Shown here piece by piece: positions 43,942-55,087 of a DNA stretch of 64,000 bases. Location of the stretch: contig NC_088782.1 of NCBI RefSeq assembly GCF_958450345.1, positions 108,406,358 to 108,470,357 on the forward strand. Direction: 5' to 3'. The DNA is from Calliphora vicina. Taxonomy: Eukaryota; Arthropoda; Insecta; Diptera; Calliphoridae. The translations under genes and the position numbers were made by a program. Under the pieces are notes generated by a model. That model worked only from the letters and a program-made list of their open reading frames with translations, was not told where the DNA came from and did no database searches. Positions within the stretch are counted from its first letter, which is position 1. The number at the start of each line of letters is the position of its first letter.

Positions 43942-46394
43942 TCAATTTCTTAGATGCCAGTTTCGTCGATAAACCAACATTCAATTAACTGTCATAGATC
44001 CGTAATTCTTCATCATCGTGAGCTAATCATCTCCAGATCTAGCTTATTTAATGATTCCATTTTGGGGGCCTAGAGATCAAGCTGGAGTATCTTCTGCATT
44101 TTTATTTAAGTGAAATTCTTTAGATACCTATTTTGGGATTTTAAGTGCAGATACTTTGACCTCCACAGTTCGTTAGCAGGCTTGAGTGTTTTGAGAGACA
44201 AGATTTACCTCTAGATGTTAAACTGCCTGCTGTTTGGGATTTGGGGTAGAGACACATATAACCATAGAATCTCGCAACACGTCTCGCACTGGTTCAAGGG
44301 CGGCATTAATTTATTTTTTTTATGTCTTCTTATCTACCTGATTTTCACAGTTTGTAATAAACAATCTAATTATCATGTACCAAAAATATTAGGCTTATAT
44401 CTTTATTACTTGTTTGTCCAGAGACATTCAAACTAGTAGATCTTCTCAAGGACTATTAATATTTTAAATTTCAGCTCATTCGGATCATAAATGGATTTTT
44501 GGCGATTTTTTTTTTAAATTTAAGATCCGAGGTGACTAAATTTGAGGGGCCACGTACTGGCCCGCATTACCCCAGGAAGCTGAACAACTGCAAATCAACT
44601 CGAAAACACCTCAGCTCCAATCATGTGAAATTTCGTAATAATATCTCTAATAGTTCCCGAGATACCGAATTATTGCCAAAAAAAATACATTTCTGAACCA
44701 CTGTGCGTCTCCTCGTCACGTGAACCGCGTAGGATTTGTTTATTCCATTTTATCCAGATAGGTTAGAAACAAGATCAGTACGAATAATCAAATGTGATGA
44801 ACGTAAATTGAGTTTTTTATTTGACAGCACAAATTCGTGAATGCTTTTATACTATGAGAGACAAGAGAGGAAGTCATGTGTCTTCATTATTTAGAAATGC
44901 TACCAAATTGAGATATTTCTGAACAGTAGAATAGGAGTCTAGACATTAGTATCGAAACCACTAACTTACCTAACTTGTGTTAGGTTTGGTGTAAAACTAT
45001 ATAAATTTAGTAGCTTATGAATATCGCATAATTTATGTTAATGGCTAGCAATAACATCGGCTTCGAAATCAGTATATTTTTCTACCTTTTTATCAAGCAC
45101 TTTCAGCTAATTGCTGTCTCACAACTCCAATTGAAAGCACTTAAATATGACAAACAAAAAATTCAGCTGTAGCATATATAATGAACAATATTCATGCATA
45201 ATTTTCACCTATAGAGGATCTTAAACAGAATAATAACAACAATAACATCATGCATGCTTGATGAAATGATTATTTTGTAAGCATGATACAAACAAGGGCA
45301 TTTTTTAATTTTTTTTTTTTTTTATTTTTCCCATTTCCTTTTAAGTTTTATATTATTTTTGTTCGTTTGTTTGTCAGCTGTTATAATTCATCATTTATAT
45401 TGTATTGTTTAGTGTGTACACTGAACCATGCTAGTGTACAGTGTTCAAATGTGTAATGCTATTTAAGATGGAGAGACAGAGAAAGAGAGAGTGAGTGAGT
45501 AAAGGACTAATGCTGTTACGTTGAAACATGCATTTGTATCTGTTCTTAGATGTGTGTGTAGCGCTAAAATTAAATTCACTCAGTACTTATTTTTTGTGTT
45601 GAAAATTTCTTGCCAACGTATATTATTGCATACTCTATGGCTGAACATAAAAGGTATGCAATTATAATATTGCTGCATATGCTTAAGGTGTCTGCTGCAT
45701 TGAAATATTTTCAAAGCTGACAACATTCTATAGTTTCATAAGTATGTTTTTCTTTTTGTATGTTGTTGCATTATTTTTTATTTTTTTTTTTTTTTTTTTG
45801 AAAATAAAATATTAAAAAGAATATTTTTTATTAAAGAATAAAAAAAAATAATAATAATAAACGAAAGAAAATAACAAACAACGCCAGTACTAAACTAATG
45901 TAGTAAATATGCTTTTTATAATGTTTTCTTTAGTTGCTGCCGTTGTTAGTTTTTCTCTCTTATTTTAATTTATACAACTACTATATTATAGTTAAGTAGC
46001 TTTTTGATGATAGTATATATTTTTTATTTTGAAAAGGCAAAGAAAATAAAACAACTTATAGAAAATGTATAATATAATATGCATAAAAAGTTAAACATAT
46101 TTGAGCATATTATAATAATATTAAAATGATGCAGAATTGAGAAAAAAAAACTACAGAAAATTCTATTGAAGTTGCAAAAATAGCAACAGCAATTTTATTT
46201 TCTACTATGAAAATGAGTTTAAAAACTTAAAGTCTTTTTTAGCAGCAAAGACTATTTAGCTATTGAGAGATTTATTTATTTTCCTGTTTGTAGGAAAATG
46301 CATAATGTGTAAGAAATTACTAATAAATAAAGTTATTTTTAAAAGAATTTATTCAGAATATTAAGTCGTTATAAAGAAACTAAAATACAAACTG
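43942..46394. other. AT-rich DNA; only an old element end at 44455-44693 recognised
   Basis: 44455-44515 resembles an inner part of foldback N (ATTTTAAATTTCAGCTCATT; compare 18555-18600), and this block ends GAACCACTGTG at 44705, again CAC..GTG-like. The rest is A/T-rich with a GA-rich stretch (45470-45500) and T-runs near 45310 and 45784. No coding frame with a domain. Intron-like. Confidence 0.45.
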
Positions 46395-47160
46395 AATATT
46401 CAGAAATAAAACGTTTCTTCTTCTTTGCAACTTCTATGGAAACCACATGGCAATTCAAGCTAAAACTGATGACTGTGATGACCTGCCCAATGTGGATCTC
46501 AAATAAATTTGGACCAATGATGCCCAAGCCCAAAATTGACACAAAACAGTGGCTTTTTGAGAAGTCATTGGATGCTCTTAGATCCCATGTGGATTGGTAT
46601 CGGCCCTACTTCGACAATTTTATTTTTTTAAGTAATCATTTATCCAGAAGTGGGCCTCATCGCTGAAGATGATTTTTATGGATGAACAATTCCAACTTCT
46701 GCAGTGCCCATTCAGCGATCATACGTCGTTGTCTATGATCGTTTGCCTTCAGCTCCTGGGTCAGTTGAATTTTGTACGTGTACAGGCTTAAGTCACGATG
46801 CAAAATTCGCCAAGTTGTGTTCTCCCAATGCTGGATTCTCCTGCACACTCTCACATACATCGGAGATGTTTTTGGAAGATTATGAACCAGTGGACTCAAA
46901 CTGATCCACCACTGCGAAAAGTTCTCTCAGTAAAACGGTTTCTGAATGAAAAATTGACCACTGCCACTTATACAGCCACTTATATTAAATCGTCGAATAA
47001 TTTTATCCGTTGGACAGTTCCGTATTTGCGACTATAAACGTCGAATCTAGCGATTCCGTGAAATCCATCAAATGCATCTGCAAATATGTCACCAGAGGCT
47101 GTAACATGGCTGTAATTGGAGTTGGATTTCCAACGATGAAGTCACTCAATTTTAAATGGG
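46395..47160 (-). pseudogene. IS630/Tc-like transposase relic
   Basis: Minus strand: TTWRILHRDLSLYTYKIQLTQ (46795-46860) is the typical end of the DNA-binding domain, followed by LKANDHRQRRMIAEWAL. After frame changes, GLGIIGP.LFE and GQVITV (46440-46530) match the catalytic core between the first and second acidic residues. The SDEAHF segment itself is lost (46600-46660) and the last third is missing. Bounded at 47166 by foldback family I. Confidence 0.65.
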
Positions 47161-47165
47161 CCGCT

Positions 47166-48132
47166 TAGGGTGGCCCTTAATAAACGAATGTTGGATTCTG
47201 GCCTCACCCCCAGTTTGGTGAACATTAGTAAAAAAATCATCCTGAAAAAATTTTAGGTAAATCGGTTGGGTCTAAGACGTGCCGCAAGCCCTCTGAAGTT
47301 TTGAGATGCATTTATAAGGGGAAAATGCATTTTTTCAGTTTTTGTAAAAATTTTGCCATTAAAAAATTACTTTTGCAATTTAATTTAAAAGAATCGAAAT
47401 GTGTACGTAATTGTCGTTCTAATGAGGCATAAAAAACAGAAATTGGTCAAAAAATTTTAAAGTTATTAAAAAATCGCCAAAAAATATTGAAAAATTTTAC
47501 CGTCACGATTTAAGGTTTAACGTTTTCCAATTTCAGTAAAACTTTCAGAGAATATTTAGAATTATCTATACTATAATATTCTGAATAGGTTTTACTTAAA
47601 ATTCATAACAGTAAGGAAATAGAGCTCATTCGCCAAAAAATTACCAAGTAATTGGTTTTTCTCGAAAATTTCAAAATTTAAATCGAAGGTACGGAAAAAC
47701 TATAAGAGATATTTTCATAATTTTTTCACATTTTTATTCCCTATTATATTCTAAATAAAATCCAATTAGATGATAAAAAAAATTCTGAAATTGGTTTAAC
47801 AAAATTTTTAAAAATTTGAAAATGGAGTTTTGAAACTGCAGTTAAAAAAATTTGATTTTTTTGGTAATACCTGCGAATAGGTTAACGGTATCCTATGAAG
47901 ACAAAAACTCATATACAAGTAAATATGGATATATTTTAAGTAAAAATGAGCTTTTATTTTAATATTTATCAAAATATGTTAATTTTGTTCCTACATTTCT
48001 TGTTCTATTTGCCTGGGACACGTTAATGGCCTGGCGAATTTTTAATAACTTTAACATTTTATGACCAATTTCTGTTTTTTATGTCTCATTAGAACGTCAA
48101 TTACGTGTACATTTCAATACATTTAAACTAAA
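47166..48132 (+). mobile_element. Foldback family I, shortened copy
   Basis: Starts TAGGGTGGCCCTTAATAAAC, the terminal repeat of the complete element at 55088. The left outer arm (to ~47490) is joined directly to inner right-arm sequence (GAAAAATTTTACCGTCACGA onward), so the centre is deleted, and the right end is lost at 48132 where Helitron sequence begins. Confidence 0.7.
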
Positions 48133-48164
48133 TGCCCGAACATTTTCCCAACCAAGCCGAGTGA

Positions 48165-49380
48165 TTTGTAATGCAAATACAAAGCTGACATATGTGATAA
48201 TATTTTGCATCAGATGAGTATTAAATCCAAATTTGCAACTGATTGAGGAAATTTACAACAGTCTTTGATATTAATTGAGGACATGTGCTTGATGATGTCG
48301 AACAAAATATTATCTGACTTAGGCATGACAATTCCCAATCGCCCGATGCACGACACATTTAATCAAGAGTTGCGACGCGAATAGTAATATGATTGCGATG
48401 CCTTGAGGAAATCAGTTCGTACAAATGTTCCACTGTTGAATTGTCAACAAAAACATGCGTAAGACAGTCTTATGAAAGTTGTGAAAGATGGAACTGGAGC
48501 GATTTTTTTTTGACGCTCCCTATGGAACTGGAAAAACTTTTATGATCGCATTGATTTTGGGATGAAAATCTTTGGAGGCATTAGACAAAACGTTGCATGA
48601 TTTACGAAACAATCAAAGCCGATTTTGTGGTGCGATAATTCTGTTAGCTGGTGATTTTCGGCAAACATTGCCAGTGATTCAAAGGTCAAAGCTAGCCAAA
48701 TAACTAAATACTTGTTTGAAGCATTATGTCGTCCGTTTCATGGTAACACATCAAGAATATCAAATTGACTGTGAACATGCGTGTCGAGCTGTAGAACGAT
48801 CTATCTGGAGAAGTTTTTTCCAAACAATTGCTGGATATTGGCAATGGAAAATCCAAACATTGCACAAAATTACAAAAAAAAACATGATTCATAGTGAAAT
48901 TGCTCTCGAATTGATGATGCACAAATCGGTGGATTCTGTTACATCCAAAAATTATGCTTTTAACTATCCAACCGCATTTTTAAACTCGGTAAAATTACTC
49001 GGATTACCTCATCACAATCTCCAACTGAAAGTCGGATCGATAATCATAATGTTACGAAACATAAACCACCCACGTCTGTGTAATGGCACACGGCAAAAAA
49101 AAAACTTGATTAATAACATCATCAAAGCAACAATACTTAAAGGAAAGTACAAAGGCTGCGATCAGCATGTCATTCGATTCTGAACGCTTGCAGTTTCCTG
49201 TACGACTTGCATTCTCAATGACAATTAACAAATCTCATGCCTCTCACTGAAAATCCATGCTTCTCACTAGGTCAATTTAATGTGGCTTGTTCCCGCGTCG
49301 CAAACACCATCAACATTATTTGTTTACTCCCCAGACTAGAAAAAAAAATGTCGTGTATCATAGAGCTTGCAGAAAAGAAA
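48165..49380 (+). pseudogene. Helitron helicase (PIF1-like) domain relic
   Basis: Helitron RepHel proteins unwind DNA during rolling-circle transposition. Readable in order: LSDLGMTIPNRPMHDTFNQ (48310-48370), VPLLNCQQKHAYDSLMKVV, Walker A DAPYGTGKTF (48507-48545), Walker B with GAIILLAGDFRQTLPV (48630-48680), LPHHNLQLKVGSIIIMLRN and LCNGTR (49005-49095, in a 155-codon frame), then LQFPVRLAFSMTINKS (49190-49235) and NVVYHRA near 49350. Stops, frameshifts and a deletion after Walker B break it. No Rep (HUH) domain seen. Confidence 0.85.
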
Positions 49381-49627
49381 TCGAAAAAAAACATTTCTTT
49401 ATTTTAATTGAGAAATATACATAGAACGGAAACTCTCCTGTCAGAGACCTTACTCAGTTGTCAATAATCTAAGCGTTGGGAATATTCCCAATGTATTAGT
49501 AAATAAAACAATCTGAAAACAAAAACAACACTCGTATGTGTAATTATTTTGAGTAAAATTTGGTTTTAGTTTTTTTCTAGTTTCAACGCTGTGTCCAACA
49601 CGTATATGAATAAAAATGATCATTGAA

Positions 49628-50035
49628 CAAGTAAAGAGCTATATTCGGCTGTGCCGATTCTTATATACCCTTCACCAAATTATCACAGTTAGCCATGTCT
49701 TCAAGACAACGTCGACGATGCGTGCACGACAATGTTAAATTCTAGACGACAAGTAGGCGACAGCCCATACAAATCGTTGACGACTTTTTCGAACAAAGGG
49801 CACTTAAATCGTACATGACAATGTGAAAAACATTATCATGCACATTGTCGTTGATGATCATGTGGGTGACAATGTGGTTAAAGTTGTCATCGACGACTAT
49901 AAACACGACTTCTCTCTCATGTATTCGTTGATGACAGTTAGATACTGTATCCTCCAAATTGTCGTTGATGACAGTATAGTGGACACTATCCATAATCCGG
50001 TCGTCAGTATACCCACTTTGTCATCAGACTTTTTT
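49628..50035 (-). repeat. Family C 3' end followed by a GTCGTTGATGA-rich stretch
   Basis: 49628-49685 is the reversed end of a family C-like repeat (CAAGTAAAGAGCTATATTCG, hairpin, ATACCCTTCACCAAATTAT). 49690-50035 is dense in variants of GTCGTTGATGACA and CATTGTCGTCGACGAC, giving short frames rich in V, D, H and N on both strands. This is a degenerate simple-repeat pattern, not a protein gene. Confidence 0.6.
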
Positions 50036-50264
50036 GTATAAATAGATATTAATTAATTATATTAAACAATTTTATTAATTCTAAACATATTTATTAATAA
50101 TGCAAATAAAAAATTTTAAATAAATAATATTATACAGTTTATTTAATTCTTTTTTAAATAATACATTTGTAATTTCGAAAATATAATCAATTCATTTAAT
50201 TATTACGGGGGATTTTGTTTGTTTTTTATTTGTTTTGTTTGTTTTTTTATTCTTGAACATTACC

Positions 50265-50600
50265 TCGTCCATCAGCCACATACAAATTTTGACCCGGAAA
50301 TTGTAAAATGTCTGCCAGCACATAAGTTTCATCATCCATCACACAACAGGTGTATATTTTTATAAAATTTGCCCTCAATTTTTTCTCTCGTTCTTTTACT
50401 TCTAAAGTTAAAGAACACTTTATACGACTTCAACCCAGCATTAGCTTTGGCTCTGCGCACAAAATAATCAGAGTATTTAACTTTACGAGCTGCTCTTCTG
50501 ATAGAAGTGTTCGGTGCTCTACGAAAGAGTTGTTCGACAGTATTTGATATTATATCTGTCAGACTTTTTACTGATCCCGGTTTTCTTTAAATATTCAAGT
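50265..50600 (-). pseudogene. Tc1/mariner-type transposase relic
   Basis: Minus strand from 50600: SLTDIISNTVEQLFRR, APNTSIRRAARKVKYSDYFV and RRAKANAGLKSYKV, a helix-turn-helix region, then after a frameshift CVMDDETYVLADIL and PGQNLYVADGRGNVQE (50275-50345), which holds the first catalytic aspartate segment (MDDETY). Only the N-terminal half and start of the core remain; the second and third acidic residues are absent. Confidence 0.7.
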
Positions 50601-50895
50601 CACCCTCTTACTGATTAATGGATTTTGAAACGATGTACCTTCAGATGGTTTGCTATTATGGATTTTCAAGAAAATAGCAAAAGATCTGAAGGTTCTTCGT
50701 CACACTGTTTCGTTACTTTTTTTCGCCGTTACGCACGTTAACCACCTTTCATTAGAATTTTAAAAACTCAACTGAATATCTACACGTTCCTCCTGCGTTA
50801 GTTTGTTTTGTTTTCTTGTTTTCTGTTAAAGTCCCGCTATTTTGCATTTTTCTTGTCGATAATTTTGTCCTGGTTTTTTAATTTTCCGACCCTAT

Positions 50896-53800
50896 CACTG
50901 TGGTTCCAAATCATAAGCTAGGCGGTGTAATGAACACGTTGAATTATTAGATTACACTACTTGTTTTTAGCAAAACGAAGTCAACGAAACTTTGGCAAGA
51001 GCAGAACTGCGGGAGCCATCTATAGACTAGCAACAGTCGGGCAAAGGGGGGGTTCTGTCCTCTCCTGAACCAAAGTCAGTTTGTTACAGAGCTGTTATTA
51101 CAGACTCCCTTTTTAGTTATTTATTAGCAGATGTTACGTTTATTTAAAGGACCGTGTGACCATACAAAATCAAAAGAAAAATGCCCGTATATGGTCTTTT
51201 TGAAAAATGAAAATAACAAAAGAACGTATTGAATAATTTACCTAACGAATGATTCTTCAAGATGTCAACGAAGAACCTGTATCGTCACCCACCCAAATCC
51301 TATGCCCTAGACATAAACGTTTATTAGAGCCCCTAACGAATTTAATCACCTTCATCTATATCATCGAAGAAAACACTAGAGAGATAGTTAATTCAGACAT
51401 ATTTAATTCAAAAATATTCACTTAAAATTATTAATTTTATAACAATATTTCATAGTTTACTATTTTATAATTATAAGAGATATTATGAACAATAGTTCTA
51501 AGTTAAATTTACAACAAAGTAAACAAAAAGTATTTATAAAACAAAAATTGAGAGCATTTATCCCGTTTACGATTATATCGATCTATTTTTACGATCACGA
51601 TTCTCAGTAATAGTATTTTATTGTATAAAAAATGTTTATATTAAAAAAAATTATTTTTGATGAAAAAGAAGTAAAAGACATCATAGTTAAAAGACAGAAT
51701 GAAAAAAAATATTAATCAAAACAAAAGAACAAAAATGTTATTTTGCAATGATAATTTATTTGCAAATGTTAGATACATTCATACATGTATATCAACGTAG
51801 CTTACATACATACATATGTATGTTTGAAGCAATGTAATTAACTTAATATGATGATGACTTTTACTTCATACATGTATGCATTAATAATTATTTGTTTGTT
51901 GCACTCACCATTGAACAATGTTTGATGACGTGAAGGCCTCCAAGAGATCGATGTTATGTTATTGTTGGTGTTATGATTGCTAGAATTTTTGTTTAAAACA
52001 ATATTATTAATGCATGTCAGAGTTTCCTAACCTTGAACCCAAAAATTTATGTTTACTAATAGATTATTTGTTTCTTTTTAATTTACAAAAACAAAAATGG
52101 TTTTAATGCTCTCACTTTTACAAATACATTTGTAAAAAAAAAAAGAAAAAAAATATACTTAAACAACTACATGTACAAAAATTATTAGTTTATATGAAAA
52201 TTACAATGATATAATAGATTAGCTAAAGGCAATGTAATGGAATTTATATATTATAGGTTATGTGGATAAGAAAATTTTAATTTTTGGATTTTACGAATGT
52301 TTCTCTTTGATTTGTAAGACAATCAAAGAAAAAGGAACGGAAATACTTTTTTCTTATTGTGTATATTTATGGTGTTTAGTAGTATATGTATGTTTAGCTT
52401 ATCTTATTGTTGAATTTAAATGAGGATGATTTTTATGGAAAGTAAAATTTAGGATCTTAATTTTTAATTTTACAGATTGGTAAAAAGTTTGTTTGTGGTA
52501 CGAAAAAAATGAATAATAAACTATATTTTTTTTTGAAGTTTAAATTTGGTAAAACTGATAATAAGCTATTGTTTGATGCATACGGACTGGAAGCAAAAAA
52601 AATTCTTTTCTTAAAAGTTTTGTCCACAACAGGTGGATATTCAAACAAAATTTTGGGGTTCTGATGATGTGGTATACTTATGCGTTTCGTAATTGTATGT
52701 AGGTGTGTGATGTGCAATTGTGGGAGAGAGCGTGGGAACCAACGGATCGAACTTTGTTGTACGACAAGTATATATATTCGATGTCATCTATTAATAGTTC
52801 GAAAACAAAATCGCTGCTACCGTCCTCAAAAAAAAACAGTTGTCTTATATACCCACAAAAGAACAATTATTGCAATCAACGTGAATGAAGTGATCTTTAA
52901 AAATAAATTACAAAAGTATACAACCTAATAAGCATTACTTTCCAATATGGTAAATAAATATGTGGTGTTTTAATAACTTACGAAAACAGATTTCTCCCAA
53001 AATTTACACTATTACGTGTGTTACACCTGCTGTGTGTTAAGTTTAAAATATCCACACTTGTGGACCAAAATTTAGTGCTCCTTCTTAAGCGTTCCGGAGT
53101 CCAAAGATTTGTGGAAATCTACTTTATTTGCCAGTGCTGGGATTGCTTTGAAGCCAATGGATATTTTGCACTCACAATGCTTTTATTATGTACCTTTTAG
53201 GTAAGGTGTAAAACTTAATGTTTTTGACAATTTCTTACTTGGACTTATCTTTTCAGAACCACGATTTTATGATTTTTTTTTCTAGAAAAATTTTGATGCT
53301 TGAGAAATGCTTGAGCAAGTGTCAAAAATAAGTGTGAAAATAAGTGGCATCTTTAAGATCTTGTGTATATTCTACTACAAATGTGTGTAAAGTAAACAAA
53401 AACAAATACAGTGAAAAGCAAAACATGTTGTAAAAATAATTCAAAAAATTTTATACTTGAACATTTTTAAGCTATTTGAGCTTAAATAAAACAAATCGAA
53501 AAAAGGAACTGTGAAATTATCATTTTTGTAACATTATCAAACCGTTCATTACAGCGGACAAAATTATTTGGCGCTCTTTTTATATAGAATTGGTATCTTC
53601 GATTCCAAAAAAAATGTTTAAAATATCAATATAAACTAAAAAAATACATTTTCATGTGTTTCTGAAACTAAATTTTTAAAAAGATATGTATTTACTATAT
53701 TTCAAGTTACAGTAGGGTCTAGATAAATATATAAAAAACAATAATAAATTAAGAAATATTTCTAAAAATTCCATTCCGTAAAAATTAAAAAAAAAAGTAT

Positions 53801-54287
53801 TTCGGCGGGTGCTGGCGTCGACAATTTTTTTTCAAAGACATTCCCCAGATGTTTCTTTAAATGATGTATATAGTCATTGGACGGGCTTCGATGGTCTTTT
53901 TTTTTGGCAAGCTTATAACATTCTTAGAAGAAAAAAATACTATAACAGGAAAATGGAGAGGCCCATAAATATAAGATATACACTTAATAAAAGCCTATAT
54001 CAATGTTTATCCATGTTTTAAAGTATGAATATCTATATGGTAAAATAATTGAGATATATGTAATTTAGTAAAGCAGTAAAATATTAAAAAAAATTAACGA
54101 AAATATGATTCAAAATTTGTTGAACTTCTGGCGCTTCTGTCGAGAAAACGAAATGTCCAGTTGAAAAACCCATTTGTATTGGAGGAGAGCAGATGGTCAG
54201 CTTCCGAAAAAACTTAGTTTTTCCAAAGTCTGAAGATACCGATTTTCATAATTTTGTCCACCTAGATTTTGATTTGGAACCACAGTG
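50896..54287. mobile_element. 3.4-kb terminal-inverted-repeat element L in a family C repeat
   Basis: Left end CACTGTGGTTCCAAATCA, then TAAGCTAGGCGG; right end is its complement (CCACCTAGATTTT, then GATTTGGAACCACAGTG), ~28 bp with few mismatches. Flanked by the 5-bp direct repeat CCTAT (50891-50895 and 54288-54292). Joining the flanks gives TTTTCCGACCCTATAAAG, which matches family C at 7856-7872. Inside is A/T-rich DNA; frames such as 52457-52928 have no domain. 53556-53600 echoes the right end in inverse orientation. Superfamily not certain; Transib or CMC-like ends are possible. Confidence 0.65.
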
Positions 54288-54840
54288 CCTATAAAGTATA
54301 TATATTCTGGATCCTTATAGATAGCGGAGTCGATTAAACCATGCCTGTCTGTTGAAATCAATTTTCTGAAGACCCCAGATATCTTCCGGATCCAAATCTT
54401 CAAAAATTCTGTCAATCATGCTTTTGAGAAGTTTCTTATTTAAAATCAGCAAAATCGGTCCACAAATGGCTGAGATATGAGGAAAAAACCAGGACAACAT
54501 CGATTTTTGACCTATATCTGGATTACTAAGTCATTAATATAGACAATATGGATATCTAGTGATAGATATTTCAAAGACCTTTGCAAAGGCGTACATAAGA
54601 CCATAGTAAGTTGGACCTACAATGGGTCAAACTCGGAAAAAATATTTTTTAATCCGAATTTTTTTTTTTTAAAAAAAATTTAAATTTAAAAAAATTAAAA
54701 TAACATTTGGAAAAAAAAAATAAAACAACTTTGGAAAAAAAAAGTTGTTTACTTAAAAATATTTAAAATTTGTATTTTGAAGTATAATTTGGTGAAGGGT
54801 ATATAAAATTCGGTACAGCCGAATATAGCTCTCTTACTTG
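54288..54840 (+). repeat. Family C Helentron-like repeat, 3' part after element L
   Basis: CCTATAAAGTATATATATTC, TGGATCCTTATAGATAGCGG, TTTGACCTATATCTGGATTA and an A/T block, ending GGTGAAGGGTATATAAAATT, hairpin and CTCTCTTACTTG. Its first 15 bases are at 50880-50895, on the other side of L. Confidence 0.8.
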
Positions 54841-55087
54841 TTTTTGGTTAAACTTAATGCATGGATAACAAATTTGTTTGAATAAAGGTTGAAGACTTTT
54901 ACAATTATAGTTCTGCATAAATAGTTATTTTACCCTACCAATTATTATCAGCCAAGATGCCTACAATTTAACCTACGCCCACTTGAAATTTCAAAATAAG
55001 TTGTTTCTTCCAGATGAGCCTCTATAGTCCTTCTGTGTGTAATGCCCCTGTGATCACAATACAAATACCTCACTGTATAGTAAGCAC

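Noticed and set aside
49742..50041. Asp/His/Val-rich frames on both strands resembling a repeat protein
   Set aside because: Produced by GTCGTTGATGA-type DNA repeats; both strands open at once is typical of a repeat, not a gene.
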